Source: Apodospora peruviana (taxonomy: Eukaryota; Ascomycota; Sordariomycetes; Sordariales; Lasiosphaeriaceae). Taken from it: a stretch of DNA of 64,000 bases. The translations under genes and the position numbers were made by a program. The stretch spans positions 186,001 through 250,000 of the forward strand of contig JAUEDM010000002.1 in NCBI GenBank assembly GCA_033439685.1. The letters run 5' to 3'. Under the pieces are notes generated by a model. The model was not told where the DNA came from. It saw only the letters and a list, made by a program, of their open reading frames with translations, and did not search any database. Positions 33,440 through 43,900 of the stretch are shown one piece after another. The stretch's first letter is position 1. Each line of letters begins with the position of its first letter.

Positions 33440-35494
33440 ATGGCATCTGAGTCCACGCAACACCATGGATGGATTCATTACAACTTCGAGGTGAGACGTA
33501 CGCCCTGGTTAAAGCCTTAGGTTTGGAATCTGACTTGCTGACTTGATATATAGCCTGTATGTTTACATATAGTAGAAGAGAGTGATCGTTAATGCTAATC
33601 ATACGTAGGAGGTATGTGTATAGGCTAGGAATTATTAGCATATGCTTACCTTGGTGTGTTTGGTGGTTTAGCGGGTAAGTGGACACTTTTCAGATGGGAG
33701 TAATGATGATGATTGCTGACCTTGGTGTATATGCTGGTGTAGCGGGTAAGTGGACGCCTTTGAGACGGATGTGATGGTGATGATTGCTGACCTTGGTGTG
33801 TGTGGTGGTGTAGGATGTAAGTGGACGCCTTGGATGTAGACTTAGATGCCCTGCTAACCTGGCTCCTCTTTGTAGACATCTTGGAGCCGTCACAGTAGCG
33901 ATAAATTCGCTGCGAAATTACGGCGAAAATTGCTACGACATGCCTTCTATAATGCTCTCTCATTCCATTTAAGGAGCAGCCCGCCATTCTTCTTCTTATT
34001 GCGCAAGTGGCTTCAGAATTGTGATAATACTCACCGCAAATGCCGTCGACAACCAAGAAACGAGAACTTTTGGCCGAAGAGGGTTATCTATGTTGGTGAC
34101 CCTAAAAAATTGACCCTTGTCGAAGGGCAAAGTAGGAGAGATGATTACCTTGTGCTCTCGCACTGCTGGGGTGAACGCACGGCCGAAGACAAGAAGCGTT
34201 TATGCACTACCAGCGAAAACTACACAGCTCGAAAGGATGGCTTCAGTTACGACCAACTGCCGAAGACATTTCAAGACGCAGTTCAGGTAACTCGAGCGCT
34301 GCAGAAGCAGTACCTCTGGATCGATGCTCTCTGTATCATACAGGAGGGACCTAACTGTGACTGGGACAGCCAAGCTAAGGCCATGGTGGATATCTTTGCC
34401 AATGCCTACTGCACCCTTGCCGCGAGTTCAGCACGTGGCTGGGGAGATGGGTTTCTGAAATCAAAGCCGGATCCCCCAAATATTCGAGTACAAGCCACTC
34501 CAACCAGACTGACTTGCACGTGTAACTTCGAAAAAGACGTGGATGAGTGTGCCCTTCTGAAGAGGGGTTGGGTTCTACAAGAACGGGTGCTGTCCCGTCG
34601 GATCATCCATTTTACATCGACACATACGTATTGCGAGTGTGGAGATGGAGTGCTGTGTGAACAGCTCACCAAATTGAACCCGTAAGTCTGCAGGATTGAG
34701 AATTGAAATACCATGGGTGGTACAGAGTCTGATCCCACTTTAGGCCGTTTGGGAAGCAGTACTTCTTCCTTGATCCCGACTTTCCGAGTAGACTCAACAA
34801 CTCCGGATATATGTGCACGGTCGATTTCGTCCAATTCCTATTCAGGAAGTATTCAACATCTGGCCTCAGCTATGCAACCGATAGGGACGTCGCGATTTAC
34901 AGCCTGGTCGATCGTATGGCACAAGTGCTAAACACAGAAGTGAGATATGGGATCTTCCGTTGTTTTCTTGGTTCACTTCTCCTGTGGAAGAGGGATGAGA
35001 ACAAGACGTCCCCGATTTCCTACAGTAATCGACCTGTGCCATCATGGTCCTGGATGGCATACCCCGGAGGTATTGATTTCATCCTACAAGCGGATTGGCA
35101 TTGCAAGATCCCAAGGGCCGTGGATCTCGGGTTCATTCAAGATGGGGAGGCGCTAAATATCAAAGTCAGAAAGTTCGGCGGAAATTGTCGAATGGAAAAA
35201 AAAGGTGAAGAATATATCATTTTCGGTGGGACGGAGGAAGTAGGTTCGTTATGGTTTGATGTGGTAGAACAGGTCGAGTTCAAATATTGTGTTGTTGTTA
35301 GCATGGTTTGGGACGACAAGGAGGACGCTCGGAAGACTCATCACATCCTTGTTATCCGGAAGGCCGGGGGCGAGAAAGAGAATGCTGGGGGTGAGACAGA
35401 GAACGCCGTGGGCGGGGAATATGAAAAGGTAGGGGTTGGGAAGGTGGAGGCACAGTATGTTTCTATTGGCTGCGATGCTGGAATACTGTGGTGA
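33440..35494 (+). CDS. HET-domain (heterokaryon incompatibility) protein with five 3-nt micro-exons
   Basis: Proposed CDS: 33440-33490, 33554-33556, 33609-33611, 33672-33674, 33743-33745, 33814-33816, 33876-34681, 34744-35494, giving 540 residues. HET domains trigger cell death when unlike strains fuse. Seen here: VLSHCWGE (HET start, about residue 115), LPKTFQDAVQVTRALQKQYLWIDALCIIQ (the most conserved block), then GWVLQERVLSRRIIHF and a C-terminal SWSWMAYPGG region. The last intron (62 nt, GTAAGT) is ordinary. The 5' part has six introns of 63, 52, 60, 68, 68 and 59 nt with donors GTGAGA, GTATGT, GTATGT, GTAAGT, GTAAGT, GTAAGT, branch-like GCTGAC, GCTAAT, GCTTAC, GCTGAC, GCTGAC, GCTAAC, and AG acceptors, separated by single codons CCT, GAG, CGG, CGG, GAT. 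The frame is kept throughout. Alternatively the gene starts further inside and this region is one long intron or leader; the HET body itself is secure. Confidence 0.75.
33649..33831. repeat. 71-bp tandem repeat, about 2.6 copies, in the HET gene intron cluster
   Basis: Units begin at CCTTGGTGT at 33649, 33720 and 33791. Each carries an intron 3' end (GGTGTAG or GGTTTAG), a codon (CGG, CGG, GAT) and an intron 5' start (GTAAGTGGACRCC), then TGATGATTGCTGA. Thus the repeat unit equals one 68-nt intron plus one 3-nt exon. Confidence 0.88.
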
Positions 35495-35619
35495 GGTTCT
35501 TTGTTTCAGCTTGATGTTTTCCTAACGAGACCATGATGAATTAAGTTTGGCTTAGTTTGAGAAATTTCAGTTTATGTTTTCCTTTTTCATCCTACAGCCT
35601 ATCCGTACAGTTGTCGCGG

Positions 35620-36072
35620 TGCCGATTCGCCTGTAAACTGGAGTTGCGGGAGGCAGGCGAGCAGCAGCATCAGCGGTTCGAGCCTCGATTTGACATCTTC
35701 TCACTGGGCGTGGTGCTCTTTGAGATCGGCATGTGGCAGGACGCGCACTATTACAGTTCCACGACGTCAGGGTCGTCGACATTCTCATCCGCGGCGGCCG
35801 TGGCGAGCGGAGCTGGTGAGCTCCGAAGACGTTTGCTGAATGTCTGCGCGCGCGAGATGGCGCACCGTATGGGTGAGGAGTACAAGACGGCCGTGATGCT
35901 TTGCTTGGATGGGGATGAAGTGTGGAACGAGGCCGCGGGGTGGGAGGGTAAGTCGGAAGAGGCGGATAAGCCGGTAGCACGAACAGAAGGGTACAAGGGG
36001 ATGAGTCTGCCCCAGGCGTTTTATTTGCGGGTTTGCAGTGTCTTGCAAGGTTGCTGCAGGAGATTTGTATGA
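35620..36072 (+). pseudogene. C-terminal kinase-lobe fragment (mould STAND/HeLo-type kinase-like protein)
   Basis: An open frame without a proper start. RFEPRFDIFSLGVVLFEIGMW matches the alpha-F region of kinase-like domains (D-x-F/Y-SLG), followed by LRRRLLNVCAREMAHRMGEEYKTAVMLCLDGDE, the usual end of the kinase-like domains found C-terminal in many mould incompatibility-type proteins. Upstream, no ATP-binding lobe or catalytic loop is present. It sits 125 bp behind the HET gene, on the same strand, and may be the 3' end of a lost gene. Confidence 0.6.
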
Positions 36073-36093
36073 ATCCTTCCCATTTCCCGACGG

Positions 36094-37392
36094 CTATAGT
36101 TGAGATATCATATTGCGGTCCCCAAGGCTACTAGTACCTTCTGTGTTACCAGTTCTTCTACTCTGCGCATCGTCTTTCTCTTCAATGACACCGCCGTTGC
36201 TAGTGCTAACGCCTTCCGTTGAAGAATCGCTGATAGCATCATCGCTAGGTTCACCTTCAAAATGTAACAGAAACCGCGGTCTAACACCCAATGGAAAGCC
36301 AACCACAGCTTCGAGGGGATCCAGTCTCCCAACAGTGAAAAAGCCCCCAAGGCTCTTGTACGTTCTCAGAGTTGCCAGATCACTTGACATGAGTGTGTAG
36401 TGCCCGGAATTTTCCCCTCAGCATCCTCGACATGAACATCGGCACCTCCATGCTTGACAAGCTCGTACACCATCTCAGCCTTACCAAGCCACGCCGCCAG
36501 GGCCACGATACCGCCGTAACCGCCATCCCCCCTCTAGACTCCCCAGACGTGCTCGGACTCTTTGCCGACGTCGACGCCGACGACGCGCTCTCAGCCCTGA
36601 GGAGACTCGGGTCAATATTACCGCCCGTCCCGAACTCGCCGGGTTCATCCATCTTCGGATCTCCAAGGTCCGGCCACCTCCACGGGAAGAGCTCGCTTCG
36701 GTCAAAGATGAGAGCACCGCCAGTATCCATTGGTCCCCCCAATGCAGAGGTGGTGGTTCGCCGCGGGGAATGATGCTAAGCCGGTTTGGAAGGAGGACCT
36801 GCAACCGATCGCACGGCCGACGTAGGAGTGCAGACGCCCGGAGGAAGGCGTCCTTGTTGTTTCCGCGGCTCTCACGGGCGCACAGCTCGAATGCCGTGGC
36901 CGATTGGCTCCAGAAGATGCCAGGTGCGAGCTTCATGGGGTTACACGTCGCGCTGCCCTCCTGGCACAAGATCCTGGCGAGGTCGTATGAGCTGGCGGCA
37001 AGGTAATCCCTGTCCTTGGGCACTGTTCTCCAGCGGTTACAGAGAGTGGCGATCTTGTTGGTGCTGCTGGAGCTTGCAGTAGTGGTGGCTGCTTCCAGCC
37101 GCGGAGCGATCAGGTTCCCGAAGCCCTCGCCAAAGAGAGTAACGGCGCGAAGGGCGCGGATGAGGTCAACCCAAGACTTTCCCGCCCCTTCAAACGCCCG
37201 GAGATACACCACGCGTGGCGTGATGGAGCGGCGGGTCGCTACCTCTATGAAGCGGTAGCCCTCCAGCTTGCTCCTAGGTAGCCGAACGGGTAACCCAGCC
37301 GCAAGGATGTCGAGTGTTGCTTGGTGGTCGATAAGCTGCCATAATACGTCCATTATCTGGCACACGCGGTCCTTCAGCCGGACGGTAGTCGT
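36094..37392 (-). pseudogene. Second copy of the 13-16 kb family, 5' truncated by a LINE
   Basis: This minus-strand relic starts at the junction with a LINE (about 37392) and reads LDILAAGLPVRLPRSKLEGYRF, GAGKSWVDLIRALRAVTLFGE, RWRTVPKDRDYLAASSYDLARIL and PMKLAPGIFWSQSATAFE. Past the point where copy A diverges, it keeps what looks like the genuine family C-terminus in another frame (GGALIFDRSELFPWRWPDLGDP), an ankyrin-like segment (GIVALAAWLGKAEMVYELVKHGG followed by ADVHVEDAEG) and an acidic tail. Frameshifts near 36790 and 36520 and a TAG near 36535 break it. It is therefore a dead fragment, but it preserves sequence lost from copy A. Confidence 0.7.
36805..37385. repeat. Segmental duplication, copy B
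   Basis: Direct counterpart of 13499-14090. Differences are scattered substitutions and a few codon-sized indels. The right end coincides with the LINE junction. Confidence 0.8.
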
Positions 37393-40300
37393 TCAGGAGA
37401 TAGGCTCAAACGATATGCAGCGTTAGTAATCGCTGAACCATATGCAAGACTGATTGACGACTCAGTAGTAACGGTCCCAACCGGGCACCACAACTGGATG
37501 GAGCTAATCCTAATGACGAGACGGGATTCTATTTGGCCGATTTGAAGCATGCTATGGATACGAAGCGATATGGAAGCCGAACAGATTCCAGTGCCTTCGG
37601 CAGACCTTACTGCAGCACGGATCCAGCTGCATGACCGGGCAGTATTGGTAGTCTCAGTCTACGTGGAGGGTGGTAATAATGAAGCATTAGAAGCAGCGGT
37701 GAGAGAACTCGACCAGATAATTAGGAGGTTTCGAAATGGGGGAGGCACTAGAACGGACGTCATCCTAGCAGGGGATTTCAACGCCACGACCAGCTCTGGG
37801 GAGGGGATGATGTTTCGCCATTAAGACAAGGGGAAGGAGATCTTATCATCAACCTTATGGACGAGCATTCCCTCTGCAGCCTCCTCCCAAGAGGAACGAA
37901 AACATGGCAGTCAGGTAACGCAGAAAGCACGATCGACCTGGTGCTAACCTCGGCAGAACTTGCAGACCAGCTACTCAGTTACTCGATCCATCCTTGTGAC
38001 CATGGTTCAGACCACCGAGCGATCGAGACGGCATTCGACATCGCAGTAAAAGATCGACCAGTGGAGACTAGGTTCCTCTTCAAAAATGCCCCGTGGGAGG
38101 ACATCAGAACCAGGGTGGCATCCAACCTTAAACATGTCCCGTGGGGCGGCAGCGTTCAACAGCAGACAGACCAACTAATGGCAGTGGTGAAAGAGGCAGT
38201 CTCTAGCCTAACGCCAAAAGCCAAGCCTTCACCGTACGCCAAGAGGTGGTGGACGGCAGACCTGACACGGCTCCGTCAAATATACACGTTCTGGAAAAAC
38301 CAAGCTAGAGCTCGACGTAGGAAGGGCCAAACAGCACCAGATCTGGAACAGCGAGCAAAGACTGCCGCGAAAGAGTATCACGATGCAATCTGTAAACAGA
38401 AGAGCTCGCATTGGAACGACTTCCTAGCCGACGATGCTAACATCTGGCAAGCAACAAAATATCTACAAACTGGCAGCAGCGTAATGGGCGACAAAATACC
38501 CCCGCTGACACAAAAATGACGACACTGTTAGAGAGCAAAGCAGCTCAAGCACAGGAGCTCCTAGCTACGTTCTTCCCACCTCTGGCAGCAAGAATCGAAG
38601 ACGAGGGACAACTACCTTGCGGACACCAGTGCCAATTCCAGACCTGACGATTGAAGAGGTAGAAGCAAAGGTCCTGTCTGCCAAACCTTGGAAGGCGCCA
38701 GGGGAAGATGGCCTACCAGCAATGGTGTGGAAACAGCTCTGGCCAGCAGTGGACAGAGTGCTCTACTTGTTCCAGACCTTGCTTCGAGATGGCGACATTC
38801 CTAGGCAGTGGAGGAACGCCAAGATTATCCCACTGAAAAAGTCGGGGAAGAATGACTATACTCTGGCCAAATTGTGGAGACCCATCTCCTTGCTCTCTAC
38901 GCTAGGCAAGGTGCTGGAGGCTGTCGTTGCGGAACGCATTTTCCTCTTCTTCAACGCAGATCTAGTTCAACATAAAATTGACGCCAATGGAGGGGCAATA
39001 GCCTTTATTGACGACTACACAGCCTGGGTGACAGGTCCTTCAGCAGAATCCAACCGCGCAGGCATCCAAGCTATTATAGAAAGAGCCTTAGATTAGGAAC
39101 GTCGGAGTGGCGCCCAGTTCGAAGGCGAAAAGTCAGCCATCATACACTTCACAAGGACCAAGGCGCGATCTTCGGAGGCTCCGTATACGATCAAAGGAGA
39201 GATAGTCAAACCCAAAGACAGTGCAAAGATCCTGGGGATTATTGTGGACTGCGAACTCCGCTATAAGCAGCATATGGCCAGGACAGCAGCCAAGGGGCAT
39301 GCAGCGGCCTTAGCTTTGAAGAGATTGAAGATGCTCTCTCCACGGATAGCGAGACAGCTATTCACGGCGACGGTCGCCCCTGTCATGGACTACGCTGCAA
39401 ACGTCTGGATGTACGCGTGCGGGGAAAAGGCGCTGAGTTGGCTGAACAGGGCACAGAAGATCGGGGCTCTGGCTATCACAGGAGTTTTTCGAACAGTAGC
39501 AACGGCTGTGGCAGAAGCGGAAGCCAGCATTCCCTCGATACGAGAACGTCATGCCCAGGGGGCAGCTAGATTATGGATTGATACCCATACACTGCCCGGA
39601 ATACATCCGTTCGCATTGAAGAAAATCCGAACAACCGTGCGATTCGTCTCTCCACTTCAGAGAATCGCCCAATTAATGGAAGGAGTATGTGTCGATCGGA
39701 TGGAGACTATCAGAGAGTACGCCATCCCGCCTTGGGAGCCACGTCTACAGATAAGATATGAACAAGACCGGAAGAAGGCAGCCGAAGCAGTGAGCAAAAC
39801 AACAGGCATTGTGATCGCTACCGGCGTGTCTGTGAAGAGAGGCATGGTTGGTATGGGCAACTGTGTACAGGACACCCTCTTCCATAGGACGGATGAAGCA
39901 GCGACAAAACAGGCGATAACCATTGGAACAAGGGAAGAGCAGAATCCGTATACCGCAGAATTACTAGCTATAGCAACGGCCTTGCAGAATGTGTCACGGA
40001 CCGTCTGTCACAGACATATCACAATTTTCACCAGGAACCAATCGGCGCTGAGAGCAATTGGTCAACCGCAGCAGCAGCCAGGTCAAGCCATGATACGACA
40101 AATATACGAGTCGACCAAACTGCTAAACCAAAGAGGTAACTCAGTGGTCTTCCAGTGGGTACTAACAGACAGTGACTTTTCACTGGGATCTGAAGCGAAA
40201 AGAGGCCTGTGTACTGGCACAACTCCGGACAGGTATGGCGAGATTGAACGATTTTTATATAAAGTCAGGGCAGCTGAATCCGACCTATGCGATTCCGGTC

Positions 40301-40542
40301 ATGGGAGGGAAACTGGGGATCACTTCCTGCTACGATGCGTAAGGTGGACGGCTCTACGAGAAGGTATGCTGCAATGTACGACAACAAGACGGGGGAGTCT
40401 CTCGTCCTATCTGGGAGGAAAAGCGCGCTCGGACCCCAAGAAATGGTCGCCAGACATGAAGGCAGTTCGGGCAACAATCAAGTATGCCATGTCAACGGGA
40501 AGATTGGATTTGGACGTACAGAGAATAGATCGATGGCAGTAA
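37393..40542 (+). pseudogene. LINE ORF2 remnant of copy 1
   Basis: Pieces of EN-RT-RNase H in several frames: endonuclease part with DRAVLVVSVYVEGGNNEALE and ILAGDFN; linker with NAPWEDIRTRVASNLKH; RT start with KPWKAPGEDGLPAMVWKQLWP and WRPISLLSTLGKVLEAVVAERI. After the deletion come FLFFNADLVQH and AFIDDYTAW (RT motif C as FIDD), a stop near 39095, then the thumb/connection (AANVWMYACGEKALSWLNRAQK). An RNase H-like region with YTAELLAIATAL follows, and a C-terminal zinc-binding stretch DLCDSGHGRETGDHFLLRC in which one Cys has become Ser. Confidence 0.8.
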
Positions 40543-40805
40543 GAAAACTTGACCAAGGGCCCCATGTAGCCTCAACCAGTAGACCTGCTTTAGCTTCTGA
40601 AGATAGGACGCTTAAACACTTGGAGAATATAAACTTCTAGGCGATCCGCTAATAATACGACAAGAGGCGTCGGGTGGTCTAAAGGTGAAAAAGTAGAGGG
40701 CTTGGACAAGACAATGGCAGAATTGGATGACTGAATGTAGTTAGCGTGCATAGGCCCTTTAGGCTTAGTGCCTCCGGGGGAAATAAATTCCATCCATCCA
40801 TCCAG
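37393..40805 (+). mobile_element. 5'-truncated Tad1-type LINE, copy 1
   Basis: This lacks ORF1 and the start of ORF2. Sequence from AGGCTCAAACGATATGCAG onward matches 46858 onward of copy 2 at roughly 93-95% by eye. It ends with a short (ATCC)n-type tail (AAATAAATTCCATCCATCC), as copy 2 does. Relative to copy 2 it has two internal deletions, about 350 bp in the reverse-transcriptase core (joint near 38940) and about 215 bp near 40200, so it cannot encode active enzyme. It is inserted in the relic at 36.1-37.4 kb and ends about 170 bp downstream of the NLR stop codon. No target-site duplication was recognised. Confidence 0.85.
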
Positions 40806-40974
40806 CGGGTACAATGGTGTTTAGGCAATAGTTGTTGTGTCAATCTTGTGTGTTCTTTGGAACCGATACTCTTTGTGATTACCCCCTACCTAAGACCTAA
40901 ACCCCTTGTGGTTCCGTAGAGCAACAGACACTCTTGTAGTTCTTGTGTTGTCAAGGACACCCATACACAGGTTG

Positions 40975-43900
40975 TTACATACTCCACTTGGCGACGGTGG
41001 ACAAACAAAACAGCGTGTACGGATGCTCTTCACCAAGCACTCGCCGCCGAGCCTGGGTGCAGTCCTCCATCAGTGCCAAAGCATCTGCATGTCGACCTTG
41101 ATCTTTCCAAGTTAAAGCGAGGTTATGCATGCTCATCAGCGTATCTGGGTGATCGGCCCCAAGCTTGGTCTTGCGAGTCTCCATAATCTGCACCTCCAGC
41201 TTCTCAGCCTCTGACCACCGGCCCTGGTTCCTGTATGTCGACGCTAGGTTGGCCATGCTCGTCAGCGTAGAAGGGTGATCGGCCCCAAGCTTGGTCTTGC
41301 GAGTCTCCATCACCTGCACGTCCATCTTCTCAGCCTCTGACCACCGGCCCTGGTTCCTGTATGTCGACGCTAGATTGGCCATGCTCGTCAGCATATCTGG
41401 GTGATCGGCCCCAAGCTTGGTCTTACGAGTCTCCATCACCTGCACCTCCAGCTTCTCAGCCTCTGACCACCGGCCCTGGTTCCTGTATGTCGACGCTAGG
41501 TTGGCCATGCTCATCAGCGTATCTGGGTGATCGGCCCCAAGCTTGGTCTTGCGAGTCTCCATCACCTGCACAATCAGCTTCTCAGCCTCTGACCACCGGC
41601 CCTGGTTCAAAAATGTCGACGCTAGGTTGGCCATGCTATTCAGTGTAGAAGGGTGATCGACCCCAAGCTTGGTCTTGCTCGTCTCCATCACCTGTACGTC
41701 CAGCTTCTCAGCCTCTGACCACCGGCCCTGGTTCAAAAATGTCGACGCTAGGTTGGCCATGCTCATCAGCGTAGAAGGGTGATCGGCCCCAAGCTTGGTC
41801 TTGCTCGTCTCCATAACCTGCACGTCCAGCTTCTCAGCCTCTGACCACCGGCCCTGGTTCCTGTATGTCGACGCTAGGTTGGCCATGCTCGTCAGCGTAG
41901 AAGGGTGATCGGCCCCAAGCTTGGTCTTGCGAGTCTCCATAACCTGCACCTCCAGCTTCTCAGCCTCTGACCACCGGCCCTGATTGCTGTATGTCGACGC
42001 TAGGTTGGCCATGCTCGTCAGCGTATCTGGGTGATCGGCCCCAAGCTTGGTCTTGCGAGTCTCCATCACCTGTACGTCCAGCTTCTCAGCCTCTGACCAC
42101 CGGCCCTGGTTCCAAAATGTCGACGCTAGGTTGGCCATGCTTGTCAGTGTAGAAGGGTGATCGGCCCCAAGCTTGGTCTTGCTCGTCTCCATCACCTGCA
42201 CCTCCAGCTTCTCAGCCTCTGACCACCGGCCCTGGTTCCTGTATGTCGACGCTAGGTTGGCCATGCTCATCAGCATATCTGGGTGATCGGACCCAAGCTT
42301 GGTCTTGCTCGTCTCCATCACCTGCACGTACAGCTTCTCAGCCTCTGACCACCGGCCCTGGTTCCTGTATGTTGACGCTAGGTTGGCCATGCTCGTCAGC
42401 GTATCTGGGTGATCGGCCCCAAGCTTGGTCTTGCGAGTCTCCATCACCTGCATAAACAGCTTCTCGGCTTCTGACCACCGGCCTTCGTCATAGTACATGC
42501 GACCAAATGTGGATCCTATAAAACCCTCATGTCTTCTCCAGTCCCCATCTTTAGCATCGCTTTCACTTATATTTGAAAGATGCACTATTAGATGTCGGCG
42601 GAACTCAGGCTGCTCCTCTCCACCTGTCATTCGACAGCAGGCCGCTAGAATGAACGTTGTATACCACCAGCGCCACGGTTTATCTCGCTCGCTCTGCATC
42701 GCTCGCCACTGCACAAGACTGTGCATGGTTACCCCAGACCACTGCCCCTCCACTCGCTGTAGCAGGCTGTAACGGACCAGTACACCGCAACTCTGCCGGT
42801 ACCGGAAACTATCCCATTCGCCCTTGTCAAGTGGCAGAAATTGCCTGAGACAGGCGGGCATAACTTTATCAGCTTCGCCGTCTAGCTCATCGTCGACCTC
42901 TTCCATACCAAGACACGCTAGACGGAACAATTCGTCCTGCACAATGCTGCCTTTGAATTGCGCTAGGAACGTCAGCAGTAGCTCGGGCTGCAGGCGCGAA
43001 TACTTTCTCCTAATCTTCTGTAAGGTGGTATCCCACACTGTCCACACTGTTTTCTCTGTTGGCAATAGCCCCTGGAAGCCGTCCATCTGTAAGAGCTCAT
43101 CACGGTGTCTATCGTAGTCTGTGAGATACTGCGACAAGGCATGCTTAGGTGTAGAGTCGTTGGCAATATAGGCGCCCGCAAGGTCGATAGCAAGCGCCAA
43201 ATATCCAAGTTGTTGCGCTATCTTGTCGCAGTTGCTTCGGATCTCCTCCGAAGCTGACTCTGTTTTGAGCTGCAGATGTTTGAGGAGAAGTGCCACTCCT
43301 TCCACCGGTGACATAACGTCAACGTGCACCGACTCGCAGGTCCCTGGGACGAGCCGCACGCTTCTGTTGTCTCGACTGGTTACAATGACGCTTCCCCGGT
43401 TCCCCTTTGGTATGATCTTCTGGATCCCCCAGCTGACATCGTCTGCATTGTCGACAATCACTAACCATTCGTTGTCCGCCTCTGTTCTGTCGCGAAGCCA
43501 TCGGAGCACTGCTTGCACGACTCCGTCTGTAAGAACGAACTCCTGCTTCTCGGAACGCTCCTCCGGAAGCCCAAGCTCCGCAGCGCATCTTTTAAAGCTA
43601 GATCGCACTGCCTCCTCGTCTGTCGCATCAATCCAGAGAATGGGGTTATATCTATCTTTATGCTTCTCGGCGTAGGCTAGTGCCAGCTGGGATTTGCCAG
43701 CACCACCTAGTCCGTGAAGCGCAACAGCATAGGGAATGCTTGCTTTCTCGTGCCGTGTTTGTAGCTTTTGCTCGAGTTCCGCCGATAGCTCGGCTCGCTC
43801 TGTATAGGTATGTATAGTCTCGAGCGGGACAGCGTAGTGGTGCTTGTCCAACCGAGTTGGAGATTTCGTTACTTCGACAAGCTTCGCGAGTATTGTCTTA

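Noticed and set aside
33690..34056. Minus-strand frames with His-rich repeats over the HET intron cluster
   Set aside because: The 71-bp period is not a multiple of three and the plus strand has a full series of splice signals. The His-rich translation is a by-product.
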